Source: Vibrio sp. LaRot3 (GTDB taxonomy: Bacteria; Pseudomonadota; Gammaproteobacteria; Enterobacterales; Vibrionaceae). From it: a DNA stretch of 64,000 nucleotides. Location: contig NZ_JAPPTI010000010.1 of NCBI RefSeq assembly GCF_027587025.1, positions 62,001 to 126,000 on the forward strand, in the 5' to 3' direction. The position numbers were made by a program, and so were the translations under genes. The notes beneath the pieces are model-generated. The model saw only the letters and a program-made list of their open reading frames with translations. It did not search any database and was not told where the DNA came from. Position 1 is the first letter of the stretch, and each line of letters starts with the position of its first letter. Of the stretch, positions 1-7,736 are shown in pieces.

Positions 1-989
1 TTCGATTTGCAGGTAGTCGAAATGCCATCGTGTTCGTCTATGTAATCTGAATTTGCGACGCCATTCATAAATAGTTCTGACTCATACTGAGAAATGGCAA
101 CACTTAGGTTTGCTGTTGTTCTTGGCGTCGCGTACCAAGTCAGTTTAGTGAAGAAGTTATCAGAGACGCGAGTTTGATCTTCTACCGAATCTTGATACTC
201 AAACCCGGTGAGTTTGCTTCCTTCCAACACAATGCTCTTACCACCTATTCGCGCCATAGGTATAGAAGATGTTCTGCGGGAGATAGATGCGACCAAGCCA
301 AGATCATCAGTAATGCCCGTTTCAAAGCTTACGCCATAGCTGCGTTTTATATAGTCCGGTTGGAAGCGAGCAGGGTTGCTCATGTCATTGTTTTTAGTAT
401 CAAACTCAAGCTTGTCGTCTACGTGAGTTTTATTCCAATCAGAATCTGTTTGTCGGTAGTAAACGTTCGCTGATGTACCGCCTTGCCAACTGCGGCTTTT
501 CGTTTCGACAACACCGCCAGTAAAGCCGCCAAATTCAGCTGGGATGTTTGCGTCATAAACCGTCACGCTATCGATCAAGCGACTATCTAAATAAAAACCT
601 TGTTCATCAGATGATAGGTTGCTGTTAGTGACGCCTAATTTATTATCAGCTGGATCAATATCGTTATTGATGCTCATACCATCCAAGGTAAAAGAGTTTT
701 GGTACGAAGTAGAACCATGAATGGAAATATCACCGGGCTTAATTTCGCCTTGAGTCATGCCATTGTTCGCGCTATTAGAAAATTGTACACCGGGATTGGT
801 TTTTAATAAGTCGGTAATATTACCGTCACCCGTCGGACGTTTATTTATATCCTCTGAGTTAAGCGTTTGTTTATTTGTGAGAGGGGCTTCAACTTTATCT
901 TTCACCACCACTTCTTGTTCATTAGGTTGTTCAGCGTAACTGTTTACGGCGCTGAACAAGCCTAACAGGAGAGCTGTTGCTTGTTTCAT
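1..989 (-). CDS. TonB-dependent outer-membrane receptor, 3' end beyond the window
   Basis: The reading frame is open without a stop from the ATG at 989 to the window edge (about 329 codons), so the gene is cut by the window, not broken. The first 19 residues are a signal peptide ending NSYA before EQ. A TonB-box-like EVVVK lies near residues 26-30. The plug domain follows: TNPGVQF, a GDISIHG strand, LDGMSIN, and PAEFGGFTGGVV near residues 150-165. The barrel starts after this. Such receptors import siderophores, haem or other ligands across the outer membrane using energy from TonB-ExbB-ExbD. The ligand cannot be told from the N-terminal third. It is divergent from a TonB2-type operon, with a Fur-like palindrome in the gap, so an iron-regulated uptake module is likely (inference). 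Confidence 0.9.
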   Translation of the reverse strand, partial: MKQATALLLGLFSAVNSYAEQPNEQEVVVKDKVEAPLTNKQTLNSEDINKRPTGDGNITDLLKTNPGVQFSNSANNGMTQGEIKPGDISIHGSTSYQNSFTLDGMSINNDIDPADNKLGVTNSNLSSDEQGFYLDSRLIDSVTVYDANIPAEFGGFTGGVVETKSRSWQGGTSANVYYRQTDSDWNKTHVDDKLEFDTKNNDMSNPARFQPDYIKRSYGVSFETGITDDLGLVASISRRTSSIPMARIGGKSIVLEGSKLTGFEYQDSVEDQTRVSDNFFTKLTWYATPRTTANLSVAISQYESELFMNGVANSDYIDEHDGISTTCKS

Positions 990-1091
990 ATCATTCTGTC
1001 TATGTTTGTGATAGTTGATTTATGTTCTGTCTTGGTGGCTTTTTATAGGTCTATCCACTATTTCGCGGCACGATATCATAATGTAAATCTT

Positions 1092-1110
1092 AATGGCAAT
1101 TGTTATCATT
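1092..1110. promoter_or_regulatory. Putative Fur box between receptor and TonB operon
   Basis: The 19-bp AATGGCAATTGTTATCATT is a near-palindrome. Its core TGGCAATTGTTATCA matches the 7-1-7 Fur pattern TGATAATnATTATCA at 11 of 14 defined positions. It lies in the 207-bp gap between two divergent operons of TonB-dependent transport, where one Fur dimer could repress both. The surroundings are AT-rich; no clear -35/-10 pair was assigned. Confidence 0.5.
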
Positions 1111-1236
1111 TCGGCTAAGTGATAAAATTCATAGAATTAAATATACAGAACAATAGACTGGTTGAATCGGTTAAAAATAATCGGCTTTAGTTGTTAATTG
1201 TATGTATTGAATAATAGTGATGTCGGAGATTACATT

Positions 1237-2034
1237 TTGTTTTCAACCTATAGAAACAGGGCTGGATATTCTGCTCTGTTATTAAGCCTGTCTGTTTTAC
1301 TCATATTTTCTAGTGAAACGTTTGCGCAGAAATTAAATTCAGTATTAAGTGAAGATACAAAGGGCGTAAATGCGAGTCAGTCGGCACAAATTAAAATTGA
1401 GTCATTGGATGACAAAACTCAGGCATTAATTGGTCAATATCGTCAAACTCTGCGAGAGCAGCAGTTAGCAGATAAATATAATCAGTTACTGATGAAGCAA
1501 GTGGCTTCATTAGAAAGTGCGTTGCTTGATATCGAATCGAAGCAAGCACAGCTGCGTAATACTCGTATGACACTTGCTCCTTTAATGGAGGATATGGTTG
1601 CCGCACTAGACAACATTATCTCCGCCGACGCGCCATTTTTGGTTGATGAGCGCCAAGCTCGCTTGGATAACCTTCATCATTTGGTAGCGGATTCAAGTTT
1701 GAGTGAAGGCGACAAAATGCTCGCTATTTTAGACGCTTACCAAGTTGAGCTTAGCTATGGTTACACCACCGAAAGTTGGCAAGGCAAGTTAGACCAGCGA
1801 CTGGTTAATTATGTTCGTATTGGACGTTTGGGTTTTTACTATGTCACGACAGATGGTCAACAAGCTGCTCAATGGCAAGCGAGTCGAGAAGGGCTGCAAG
1901 GACATTGGGAAGCGCTATCATCGGATTGGATTCCACACCTAGAACAAGCGAGTTCAATGGCGATGGGTAACGTTCTTCCTCAAGTTCTTATCCTTCCTCC
2001 AATGTCGTCTCAACCTATTGTGGAGGCGAAATAA
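1237..2034 (+). CDS. DUF3450 periplasmic protein of the TonB2-type operon
   Basis: A DUF3450-family protein of about 265 residues, first gene of the TonB operon. I chose the TTG at 1237 because GGAG (1225-1228) lies 8 bases upstream. The frame also has a TTG at 1198 with no ribosome-binding site; no useful ATG exists. From 1237 the product begins with a positively charged stretch and a hydrophobic run ending SSETFAQ, a good signal peptide, so the mature protein should be periplasmic. A helical, Gln/Leu-rich, coiled-coil-like segment follows, then a globular C-terminal half. Its stop overlaps the ttpC start (TAATG). Family members sit next to TtpC in Vibrio TonB2 clusters, but their exact role is not established as far as I know. 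The rare start and signal peptide suggest low expression. Confidence 0.8.
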   Translation: MFSTYRNRAGYSALLLSLSVLLIFSSETFAQKLNSVLSEDTKGVNASQSAQIKIESLDDKTQALIGQYRQTLREQQLADKYNQLLMKQVASLESALLDIESKQAQLRNTRMTLAPLMEDMVAALDNIISADAPFLVDERQARLDNLHHLVADSSLSEGDKMLAILDAYQVELSYGYTTESWQGKLDQRLVNYVRIGRLGFYYVTTDGQQAAQWQASREGLQGHWEALSSDWIPHLEQASSMAMGNVLPQVLILPPMSSQPIVEAK

Positions 2035-3326
2035 TGAAGCGCATTACAGTATTAGCTCTTACTTTAGTGAGCAGTCAATTTGCTATGGCAAATTCGTCGA
2101 TGGATCAAGTGCTTCAGCAAGTTCGACAGGGCAGTGTGATTGAAAAGCAACAGGCGCAGCAGTCTGTTAATCATGCTCGCGTTGAACTTAAGCAAGTAGA
2201 AAAAAACCTCAACCAAGCCACGCAAAAATTGGCAGCCACTAACCAAGCCAACATTGCCTTGGAAGATCAGATCTTGGCCTTGCAGGAAAAGCTCAAACAG
2301 CGCCGTAGCCAGTATCAAACTCAGCGTGATGCGATGGCCAGCGTATTTAAACATGTAGTGGAACATAGCGATTTGATGTTGCAGCGCACTATGCCCCACG
2401 GCCTTTGGCAACATGACCAGTCTGGATTTAAAACCGTCGAAGAACAATCCGTGGATATTGCCCAAATCAAGTCGCTTTGGCTGGCATTAACTGAGCAAAT
2501 CGTCCTGTCGGGTAAGGTACTGCAAAGTGAACAAACGGTTGTATTACCTGATGGTTTACCACAGCAGTCAAACGTTACTCAATTTGGTCCTTTTACTGCC
2601 TATGCCTCTACTGCGGATCAACGTCAATGGCTAACGTATTTAGCGGGCGAGCAAATGTGGGCGCAAATGACCCCGCAGCCAAATCGTGATATTTCTTCAC
2701 AGCAGAGTGTCATTGACCCAAGCTTTGGCGCTTTATTGGCACAAGAAGCGGTTGCTCCCACTTGGTTTGAACGTCTAGCACCGGCAGGTGTTGTTGGTAT
2801 TCTTATTGGTTTAGTTGGCTTAACTGGTGTTGTGATTGCGCTAGGGCGTGGCCTTGTATTGCGTAAAGAAAAACAAGCCATTAAGCAGCAAATGAATCAG
2901 AGTGAAGCTCGTGATGATAACGCTTTAGGTCGAGTGATTCTTGCAACTGAAAAGAGCTCTTTAGAGCAGCTTGATGCGGTGATTGATGAAGCTGTCCTCA
3001 AAGAAGTGCCTAAGTTTAAGTTTGGTGTTGGTAGCTTGGCAGTATTTGCGAGTATCCCTCCATTGCTTGGTCTACTGGGTACTGTAGGCGGCATGATTGA
3101 AACATTCCGTGTGATAACCGAGCATGGTAGTGCTGACAGCCAGTTGCTATCCGGTGGTATTTCTCAGGCACTATTGACCACCGAACTCGGCCTGATGGTT
3201 GCAGTACCGCTTCTATTGCTGCATTGCGGTTTAAAAGCGCAAAGCAATCAGTTGATTGAAGTGCTTGAACAGCAAAGTGCTGGCCTTATTGTACTGCGTC
3301 AACAACAGGCTCAAAAGGACTCGTAA
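2034..3326 (+). CDS. ttpC: TtpC-like TonB2-associated protein with MotA/TolQ/ExbB domain
   Basis: This 430-residue protein is far longer than ExbB. The first 19 residues are a signal peptide ending FAMA. Residues about 25-100 are a Gln/Lys/Glu-rich predicted coiled coil in the periplasm. A transmembrane helix lies near 250-272. The C-terminal part is a MotA/TolQ/ExbB domain: IPPLLGLLGTVGGMIETF near 340-360 and a last helix near 380-400. TtpC is the fourth inner-membrane component required by Vibrio TonB2 systems (established for V. anguillarum). It is thought to help transmit proton-motive-force energy through TonB. It overlaps both neighbours by one base (TAATG), so translation is probably coupled. 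Confidence 0.9.
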   Translation: MKRITVLALTLVSSQFAMANSSMDQVLQQVRQGSVIEKQQAQQSVNHARVELKQVEKNLNQATQKLAATNQANIALEDQILALQEKLKQRRSQYQTQRDAMASVFKHVVEHSDLMLQRTMPHGLWQHDQSGFKTVEEQSVDIAQIKSLWLALTEQIVLSGKVLQSEQTVVLPDGLPQQSNVTQFGPFTAYASTADQRQWLTYLAGEQMWAQMTPQPNRDISSQQSVIDPSFGALLAQEAVAPTWFERLAPAGVVGILIGLVGLTGVVIALGRGLVLRKEKQAIKQQMNQSEARDDNALGRVILATEKSSLEQLDAVIDEAVLKEVPKFKFGVGSLAVFASIPPLLGLLGTVGGMIETFRVITEHGSADSQLLSGGISQALLTTELGLMVAVPLLLLHCGLKAQSNQLIEVLEQQSAGLIVLRQQQAQKDS

Positions 3327-3829
3327 TGTTCGACTTTATTTTACGAGCGGGTCCTTTGGTATGGGGTATTATCGGTCTGTCTACCATCATGTGGTGGCTT
3401 ATCGTACGTTCCTACGCCAATCAAAATCATAGCCGTCAGCAATTTGATATTGCTTTGAGTCAGTACAAACAATGTGCTGCGAATTTATCCAATAAAGCTT
3501 ACCAGCAAGTTTGCACGACATGGCTAAACCAAGCTGAGCAGCAGTTGAATCAAGGCCTAGCTTGGATCTCTGTGATGGTGAAAATTCTACCGTTGCTTGG
3601 CTTACTAGGTACTGTTGATGGCATGATTGAAAGCTTTCGTCAGTTAGATCAACTAGACATTCAGCGTCAGTTATCGGGTGGTATTTCTCAAGCATTGCTG
3701 ACAACTTTATGTGGCTTAGTCACTGCTTTATCAGGGCTATATTTCGTGCATAACCTGAATCAGCGTAAGTCGCGTCATTTGGCTCAACTGCGTGCTCAAT
3801 TGGAGGTGAACCATGCGTTATCGTCATAG
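3326..3829 (+). CDS. exbB: ExbB2-type proton channel subunit
   Basis: A small 167-residue MotA/TolQ/ExbB protein of the inner membrane. It has three helices: about residues 9-27, 85-105 (with LLGLLGTVDGMIESF) and 123-144 (LLTTLCGLVTALSG). With ExbD it forms the proton-driven motor that energises TonB. It is shorter than E. coli ExbB (about 244 residues) and lacks the N-terminal extension, as is usual for ExbB2. Its end overlaps the exbD start by 17 bases. The motif LLGLLGTV.GMIE.F is shared with the C-terminal domain of the preceding TtpC, so the two probably arose by duplication (inference). Confidence 0.92.
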   Translation: MFDFILRAGPLVWGIIGLSTIMWWLIVRSYANQNHSRQQFDIALSQYKQCAANLSNKAYQQVCTTWLNQAEQQLNQGLAWISVMVKILPLLGLLGTVDGMIESFRQLDQLDIQRQLSGGISQALLTTLCGLVTALSGLYFVHNLNQRKSRHLAQLRAQLEVNHALSS

Positions 3830-4214
3830 TGGTGATGGTGGTGAACAAGCCAATGTTGATATGACCCCGCTGATTGATGTGGTGTTTATCTTATTGATCT
3901 TCTTTATTTTGTCGGCTTCTTTCCAACAGCAAAATCAAATCAAAGTAGAGCGACCAAATAGCCAAGTGACCGATGCTATTTCGAGTGTGTCAGTAATGGT
4001 GACGATTGATGATCAAGGTCAAGTCTGGTTAGACAATCAGAATGTCGAAGTGTCGATGTTAACTGCACGGGTGAAGCAAAAAGCCTCTCAAGCAAACAAT
4101 GTTTCAGTCGTGATTGATGTCGATAAGTCGGTAGACAGTGGTCGTTTGATCCAAGTGATCGATAAAGTGAGAATTGCGGGAGTGAACAATGTCGCTGTTG
4201 CTACCGAATCCTAA
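3813..4214 (+). CDS. exbD: ExbD2-type biopolymer transport protein
   Basis: A 133-residue ExbD/TolR protein: short cytoplasmic N-terminus, one transmembrane helix near residues 20-37, then a periplasmic domain. The motif DMTPLIDVVFILLIFF contains the conserved membrane aspartate (Asp22), equivalent to the proton-binding Asp25 of E. coli ExbD. It works with ExbB to drive TonB. The start lies inside exbB and is preceded by GGAGG at 3803-3807. The end overlaps tonB by 26 bases, so the operon is tightly packed. Confidence 0.93.
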   Translation: MRYRHSGDGGEQANVDMTPLIDVVFILLIFFILSASFQQQNQIKVERPNSQVTDAISSVSVMVTIDDQGQVWLDNQNVEVSMLTARVKQKASQANNVSVVIDVDKSVDSGRLIQVIDKVRIAGVNNVAVATES

Positions 4215-4863
4215 CGCACGATTGGGCTTGTCCAAGCAGGCCCTATTTTGGTTGTCTGCATTGGTTGTGAATCTAGTCTTGATCAGCTTGATGTATTGGC
4301 TAACGATTGGCAAACATAAAGTAGAGACAAGAAAGACCGTCAGCTTGGCTGCGGTTTTTCAGCCACGCCAAGCTGATGCGCCTGAACCTGAAATTGAGCA
4401 GATTTTTGAGGTAAGCCAAGCACCGCAAAATACGTCAATGCCTCCGCCCCCGACGGTGTTAAATCTTTCGACACTTAATATGGATACCACAGTGGCTATT
4501 CCTGATATTAAGGTGCCGATAGATAAATCAAAGCCAGATTTAAATCTAGTGAGCTTGACGTTTAGTCCGAAAGGCAAAGCGGAAGGTAGTGTGATGAGCA
4601 GTGCGTTGGCACAAGCTAAGCCAGTGTTTCAGGTTCCGCCACAATACCCCACAAAAGCGAAGCAGAATGCGATTGAAGGTTATGTCACCTTAAAAATTAA
4701 AGTCGCAACAGATGGCCGAGCAGAGGATATTCAAGTGCTGGATGAGCAGCCAAAAGGTGTTTTTGCTCGCTCTGCAAAACGTGCCGTGATTCGTTGGCGT
4801 TTTGCTGCACCTGGAACTACCCAATGGCAGAGGATAACCATACGTTATGAACTGGAAAAATAG
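4189..4863 (+). CDS. tonB2: TonB2-type energy transducer
   Basis: A 224-residue TonB. It has a short cytoplasmic N-terminus, one membrane anchor near residues 19-40, and a periplasmic linker that is short and only weakly proline-rich (PPPPTVL near 85). The C-terminal TonB domain spans about residues 150-222, with the hallmark PQYPTKAKQNAIEGYV and a final RITIRYEL strand. The C-terminal domain contacts the TonB box of outer-membrane receptors, the nearest candidate being the divergent receptor at 1-989. GGGAG lies seven bases before the start. The symbol follows the gene order with ttpC; whether this is the TonB2 or the related TonB3 locus cannot be settled without comparing genomes. Confidence 0.9.
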   Translation: MSLLLPNPNARLGLSKQALFWLSALVVNLVLISLMYWLTIGKHKVETRKTVSLAAVFQPRQADAPEPEIEQIFEVSQAPQNTSMPPPPTVLNLSTLNMDTTVAIPDIKVPIDKSKPDLNLVSLTFSPKGKAEGSVMSSALAQAKPVFQVPPQYPTKAKQNAIEGYVTLKIKVATDGRAEDIQVLDEQPKGVFARSAKRAVIRWRFAAPGTTQWQRITIRYELEK

Positions 4864-6013
4864 TCTGCTGCTCGTGCTGGTTTTGTTTTCAAGTGCAGTA
4901 TCAGCAAACGAAGCTCGCTACTATCAAACTTATCAGCGCTTGCAAGCTCAGTTACAAAAAGATCCGCTAGCGACATTGCAAGCCGTTGAGTTGTTTGAAA
5001 AGCAAGTCGCATCAGCTGATAAGTCATCACAGCAGATGGCGGCGTACCTGCATGTGCAAGCTTGTATCGCATTGAACCGTTATCAGTGCGCAGCACGTTC
5101 AGTCGAGCGTTTGCTTAACCTCACTGAACAGGCGGATAAAAAGCAGCAGCTAGCCCGTTTGTCAGCGCAGCTTCATTACCAAACTCAAGATTACACAACC
5201 GTAATTAAACGAGCGGGTCAATGGCTTAGCTACAAGTATGAAGCGAAAGATAAGCCGAAATCGGCGGATTACGCCGAGCTTTATTCGCTAAAAGCATACA
5301 GCCTTTATAATCGTGAGCAGTTTAAATCTGCGGCGAGCGCTATGGAGCAAGGAGTTCGCTATCAAGCAACAGAGCAGCGTTATCGTTTTTTGTTAGGCTG
5401 CTACCAACAGCTAAAAAACTGGCGCAAAGTGAATTCGGTGTTGAGTAAGATGGTCGAGCGTTATTCAGGTAAATCAGAGTACTGGGAGAAATACGCCTAC
5501 TCTTTTTTGAAATTGGATAACGATAAAAAAGCGTTGGCGGTGCTAGGTAGTGCTTATAAAGCCAAGCGGTTACCTGAACGCTCTATATTGCTTTATAGCC
5601 AGTTATTACTGCGCCATGAAGCGGCGATACGTGCAGTAAAAGTGCTGGAATCGCACCCAGAGTTAGCCAAGCATGATCATTATGCGCCATTACTCACTCA
5701 AAGCTACTTGTTAGCGAGGGATAAACAGAAAGCGGCGCAGTGGCTAGCGAAGTCAAACAAGAAGAACAGCTATACCACTCGTGGTCTTCTTGCTTATCAG
5801 CAAGGTCAATGGCAACAAGCGATAGAGATGTTTAGTCACCTTGATGCTAAGAAAAAGAGTAACCATTACTGGTTTTTACTTGTGGCGATCAGTGAGTTTG
5901 AGATGAAACGCTGGCCACAAGCTCGACAAGCATTTAAGCGCTTAGAAGGGACGCAATATAAAGAGCTAGCCAAACAGTGGTTGGTTCAGATTGATTACTT
6001 AACTCAATCATAA
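4847..6013 (+). CDS. Periplasmic TPR-repeat protein, last gene of the TonB operon
   Basis: A 388-residue exported protein. The first 20 residues are a signal peptide (LLLVLVLFSSAVSA, then NEARYY). The rest is almost all helical, with tandem TPR-like units such as the A..Y..A..SVERLL and Y..ALLEQG-type pairs between residues about 60 and 370. TPR proteins act as protein-binding scaffolds; a partner in the TonB complex is likely but not shown. The start overlaps the tonB end by 17 bases. Homologous TPR genes end TonB2 operons in other vibrios, so the linkage looks conserved. No enzymatic motif is visible. Confidence 0.8.
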   Translation: MNWKNSLLLVLVLFSSAVSANEARYYQTYQRLQAQLQKDPLATLQAVELFEKQVASADKSSQQMAAYLHVQACIALNRYQCAARSVERLLNLTEQADKKQQLARLSAQLHYQTQDYTTVIKRAGQWLSYKYEAKDKPKSADYAELYSLKAYSLYNREQFKSAASAMEQGVRYQATEQRYRFLLGCYQQLKNWRKVNSVLSKMVERYSGKSEYWEKYAYSFLKLDNDKKALAVLGSAYKAKRLPERSILLYSQLLLRHEAAIRAVKVLESHPELAKHDHYAPLLTQSYLLARDKQKAAQWLAKSNKKNSYTTRGLLAYQQGQWQQAIEMFSHLDAKKKSNHYWFLLVAISEFEMKRWPQARQAFKRLEGTQYKELAKQWLVQIDYLTQS

Positions 6014-6019
6014 ATACGC

Positions 6020-6045
6020 AAGGGCTGCCAACGCAGCCCTTTTTA
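6020..6045 (+). terminator. Rho-independent terminator of the TonB operon
   Basis: A perfect 8-bp stem AGGGCTGC/GCAGCCCT with a 4-base loop is followed by TTTTATT, a few bases after the TPR gene stop. It lies between convergent genes and may also stop readthrough from the opposite strand, though the T-run is poor there. Confidence 0.85.
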
Positions 6046-6067
6046 TTGTCCGCTCGCTACAGAGAGC

Positions 6068-7141
6068 TTAGGGGTTGGTGTTCAAATAAGCCTTGGTTGA
6101 AATGTCTGTCCAAGCACGCACTTTGGATAGGTATTTCACTTGTGAGTCGATAATACGTTGTGCCAGTGGGTCTGACGCTGCCAACTCTTCTAACAACTGC
6201 TGCTTTTCTTTATTGAGGTGATTCAATACTTCTGGCGGGAAGTCTAGAACTTTGATGTCTGGGTATTGTTCACTCATTGACGCCCAGCTGTTTGCATTGG
6301 CATCAATGGCTTGGGTGTACATATCAAACGCTGCGACTCGGAAGGCGGTCTCCAAAATCACTTGTAGATCGGCAGGTAACTTGTCCCAAGTCTTCTTGTT
6401 GACTAAGAACTGAGTTTCCGAGCCTGGTTCATGCCAAGCGGTGTAGTAGTAAGAGGCAATTTTGTGAAAACCCATACGTAGGTCAAAGGCAGGGCCTGCC
6501 CATTCAAGTGCATCAATCGTGCCTCGTTCTAATGAGGTGTATAGTTCACCCGGTGCGATGTTGGTTGGCTTTGCGCCTACGCGAGCCATTACTTCACCTG
6601 CGAAACCTGGAATACGCATTTTCAGGCCCTTTAGGTCATCAATCGTATTGATCTCTTTTTTAAACCAACCGCCCATCTGAATATCAGAGTTGCCGCCGGG
6701 GAACGAGAGCAAATTATGTGGTGCATAGACCTCTTGCATCAGCTCTAAGCCACCTCCACGATAGAACCAAGCGTATTGCTCTGTAGACATCATGCCAAAA
6801 GGCATAGCAGAGAAGTAAAGTGTGTTTGGCACTTTACCTTTCCAGTAGTAAGACGAAGAGTGGCCAAGGTCGTATTGGCCGGATTTAACCATATCGAAAA
6901 TGCCTAAAGGCGCTTTATGCTTGTTGGCAGAATCGATGCGAATTTGCAGTCTGCCGTTAGACATCTCTTCGGCGAGCTTCGCCATGTTCTTTGAAGCGTC
7001 ACCAAGTATTGGTGTGTTTGGGCCCCAAGTTTCAGCGAGTTTTAGACGGTAAACTTTCTCTTGGGCGAGGGCTGAGAACGAACCTAATGCTAGGGATACC
7101 CCAGCAAGGCTAACGAGTGTGTGTTTGATCCACTTATTCAT
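6068..7141 (-). CDS. TRAP transporter substrate-binding protein (DctP family), orphan
   Basis: A 357-residue periplasmic binding protein. The signal peptide is residues 1-26 (GSFSALA, then QEKVYRLKLAETWGPN). The DctP fold is clear: a lobe-crossing segment DDLKGLKMRIPG with the conserved carboxylate-binding arginine near residue 176, followed by GELYTSLERGTIDALEWAGP. Binding proteins of this type deliver organic acids to a DctQ-DctM sodium symporter. The residues around the ligand site look like the 2-oxo-acid (TakP-like) subgroup, but that is an inference. No dctQ or dctM lies nearby: one side is the TonB operon and the other tRNA-Ile2. It must therefore use a permease encoded elsewhere or have another role, such as ligand sensing. 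Confidence 0.9.
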   Translation of the reverse strand: MNKWIKHTLVSLAGVSLALGSFSALAQEKVYRLKLAETWGPNTPILGDASKNMAKLAEEMSNGRLQIRIDSANKHKAPLGIFDMVKSGQYDLGHSSSYYWKGKVPNTLYFSAMPFGMMSTEQYAWFYRGGGLELMQEVYAPHNLLSFPGGNSDIQMGGWFKKEINTIDDLKGLKMRIPGFAGEVMARVGAKPTNIAPGELYTSLERGTIDALEWAGPAFDLRMGFHKIASYYYTAWHEPGSETQFLVNKKTWDKLPADLQVILETAFRVAAFDMYTQAIDANANSWASMSEQYPDIKVLDFPPEVLNHLNKEKQQLLEELAASDPLAQRIIDSQVKYLSKVRAWTDISTKAYLNTNP

Positions 7142-7318
7142 TGTTATAACTTCCTGTTATGACTTTACTTGCTTGGCTAGAGTCTCATTCAATGCTGAGT
7201 CGTCAAGTCATGTAAAACGGAGCTGAACTAAATTAATAAGTACAAAACGTTTATCAATCTTATTTGAATAGTTAAGTGTGTAGGCGATTAACTCTTGAAT
7301 AGGCCATCAACTGTGAAT

Positions 7319-7447
7319 ATGAAGAAAAACGCAGTAGAAAATCGTAATTTGAATTCTGTTGTTATGGTCACGGCAAAGTCGAATCAGTTTGCTGCTTTTC
7401 ACTTAGAGGAAACCGACGGGATGATTATCGGATGCTATTTGAAGTAA
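7319..7447 (+). CDS. Possible 42-residue small ORF in the dctP/tRNA-Ile gap
   Basis: An ATG-started frame encodes 42 residues beginning MKKNAVENRN and ending GMIIGCYLK, with no transmembrane segment or known motif. There is no convincing ribosome-binding site; the nearest AGG is about 17 bases upstream. It occupies much of the 375-bp gap at 7142-7516, which otherwise holds the dctP promoter region and the tRNA terminator. I do not recognise it. It may be chance. Confidence 0.2.
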   Translation: MKKNAVENRNLNSVVMVTAKSNQFAAFHLEETDGMIIGCYLK

Positions 7448-7472
7448 AGATGATGAAGAAATTCAAAGCAAT

Positions 7473-7509
7473 AAAAAAGCCGGAGTCGTAATGAACGATT
7501 CCGGCTTTC
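7473..7509 (-). terminator. Terminator downstream of tRNA-Ile2
   Basis: Read on the minus strand, AAAGCCGGAATCG pairs with CGACTCCGGCTTT (one G.T-type mismatch) around a short loop, followed by TTTTTTATTG. It lies just after the CCA end of the tRNA. Confidence 0.85.
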
Positions 7510-7516
7510 TTGAATT

Positions 7517-7592
7517 TGGTGGCCCCTCCCAGACTTGAACTGGGGACCAATCGATTATGAGTCGACTGCTCTAACCACTGAGCTAAGGGGCC
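7517..7592 (-). tRNA. ileX: tRNA-Ile2 (anticodon CAU, lysidine-type)
   Basis: A 76-base cloverleaf with encoded CCA. Acceptor GGCCCCT pairs with AGGGGCC, the D-arm is GCTC/GAGC, the anticodon loop is CTCATAA, and the T-arm is CCAG-TTCAAGT-CTGG. The CAU anticodon alone would suggest Met. The body matches E. coli ileX/ileY (GGCCCCTTAGCTCAGTGGTT) very closely, and that tRNA has C34 changed to lysidine by TilS so that it reads AUA. E. coli ileX is also close to rpoD, which fits the position here. Confidence 0.93.
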
Positions 7593-7689
7593 AAATTAGG
7601 TGAATGATTATAGGGGATGAGCCTTAGAGTGTCTAGCCGCTACAAGGGTCAATTCCGTTTAGTTTTTGGTCACTTAAGCGATCTAGCTA

Positions 7690-7719
7690 CAAAAAAGGTG
7701 AGCTATTGCTCACCTTTTA
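7690..7719 (-). terminator. Terminator of the rpsU-yqeY-dnaG-rpoD operon
   Basis: On the minus strand AAAAGGTGAGC and GCTCACCTTTT form a perfect stem with a 4-base loop, followed by TTGTAGC, about 18 bases after the rpoD stop. Confidence 0.85.
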
Positions 7720-7736
7720 TCATTCGCGTTGCTGTA

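Noticed and set aside
174..473. 99-codon plus-strand ORF
   Set aside because: It lies opposite the receptor gene, whose frame is open through the whole region and matches a plug domain.
7517..7592. Elongator tRNA-Met from the CAU anticodon
   Set aside because: The tRNA body matches ileX (tRNA-Ile2), not metT.
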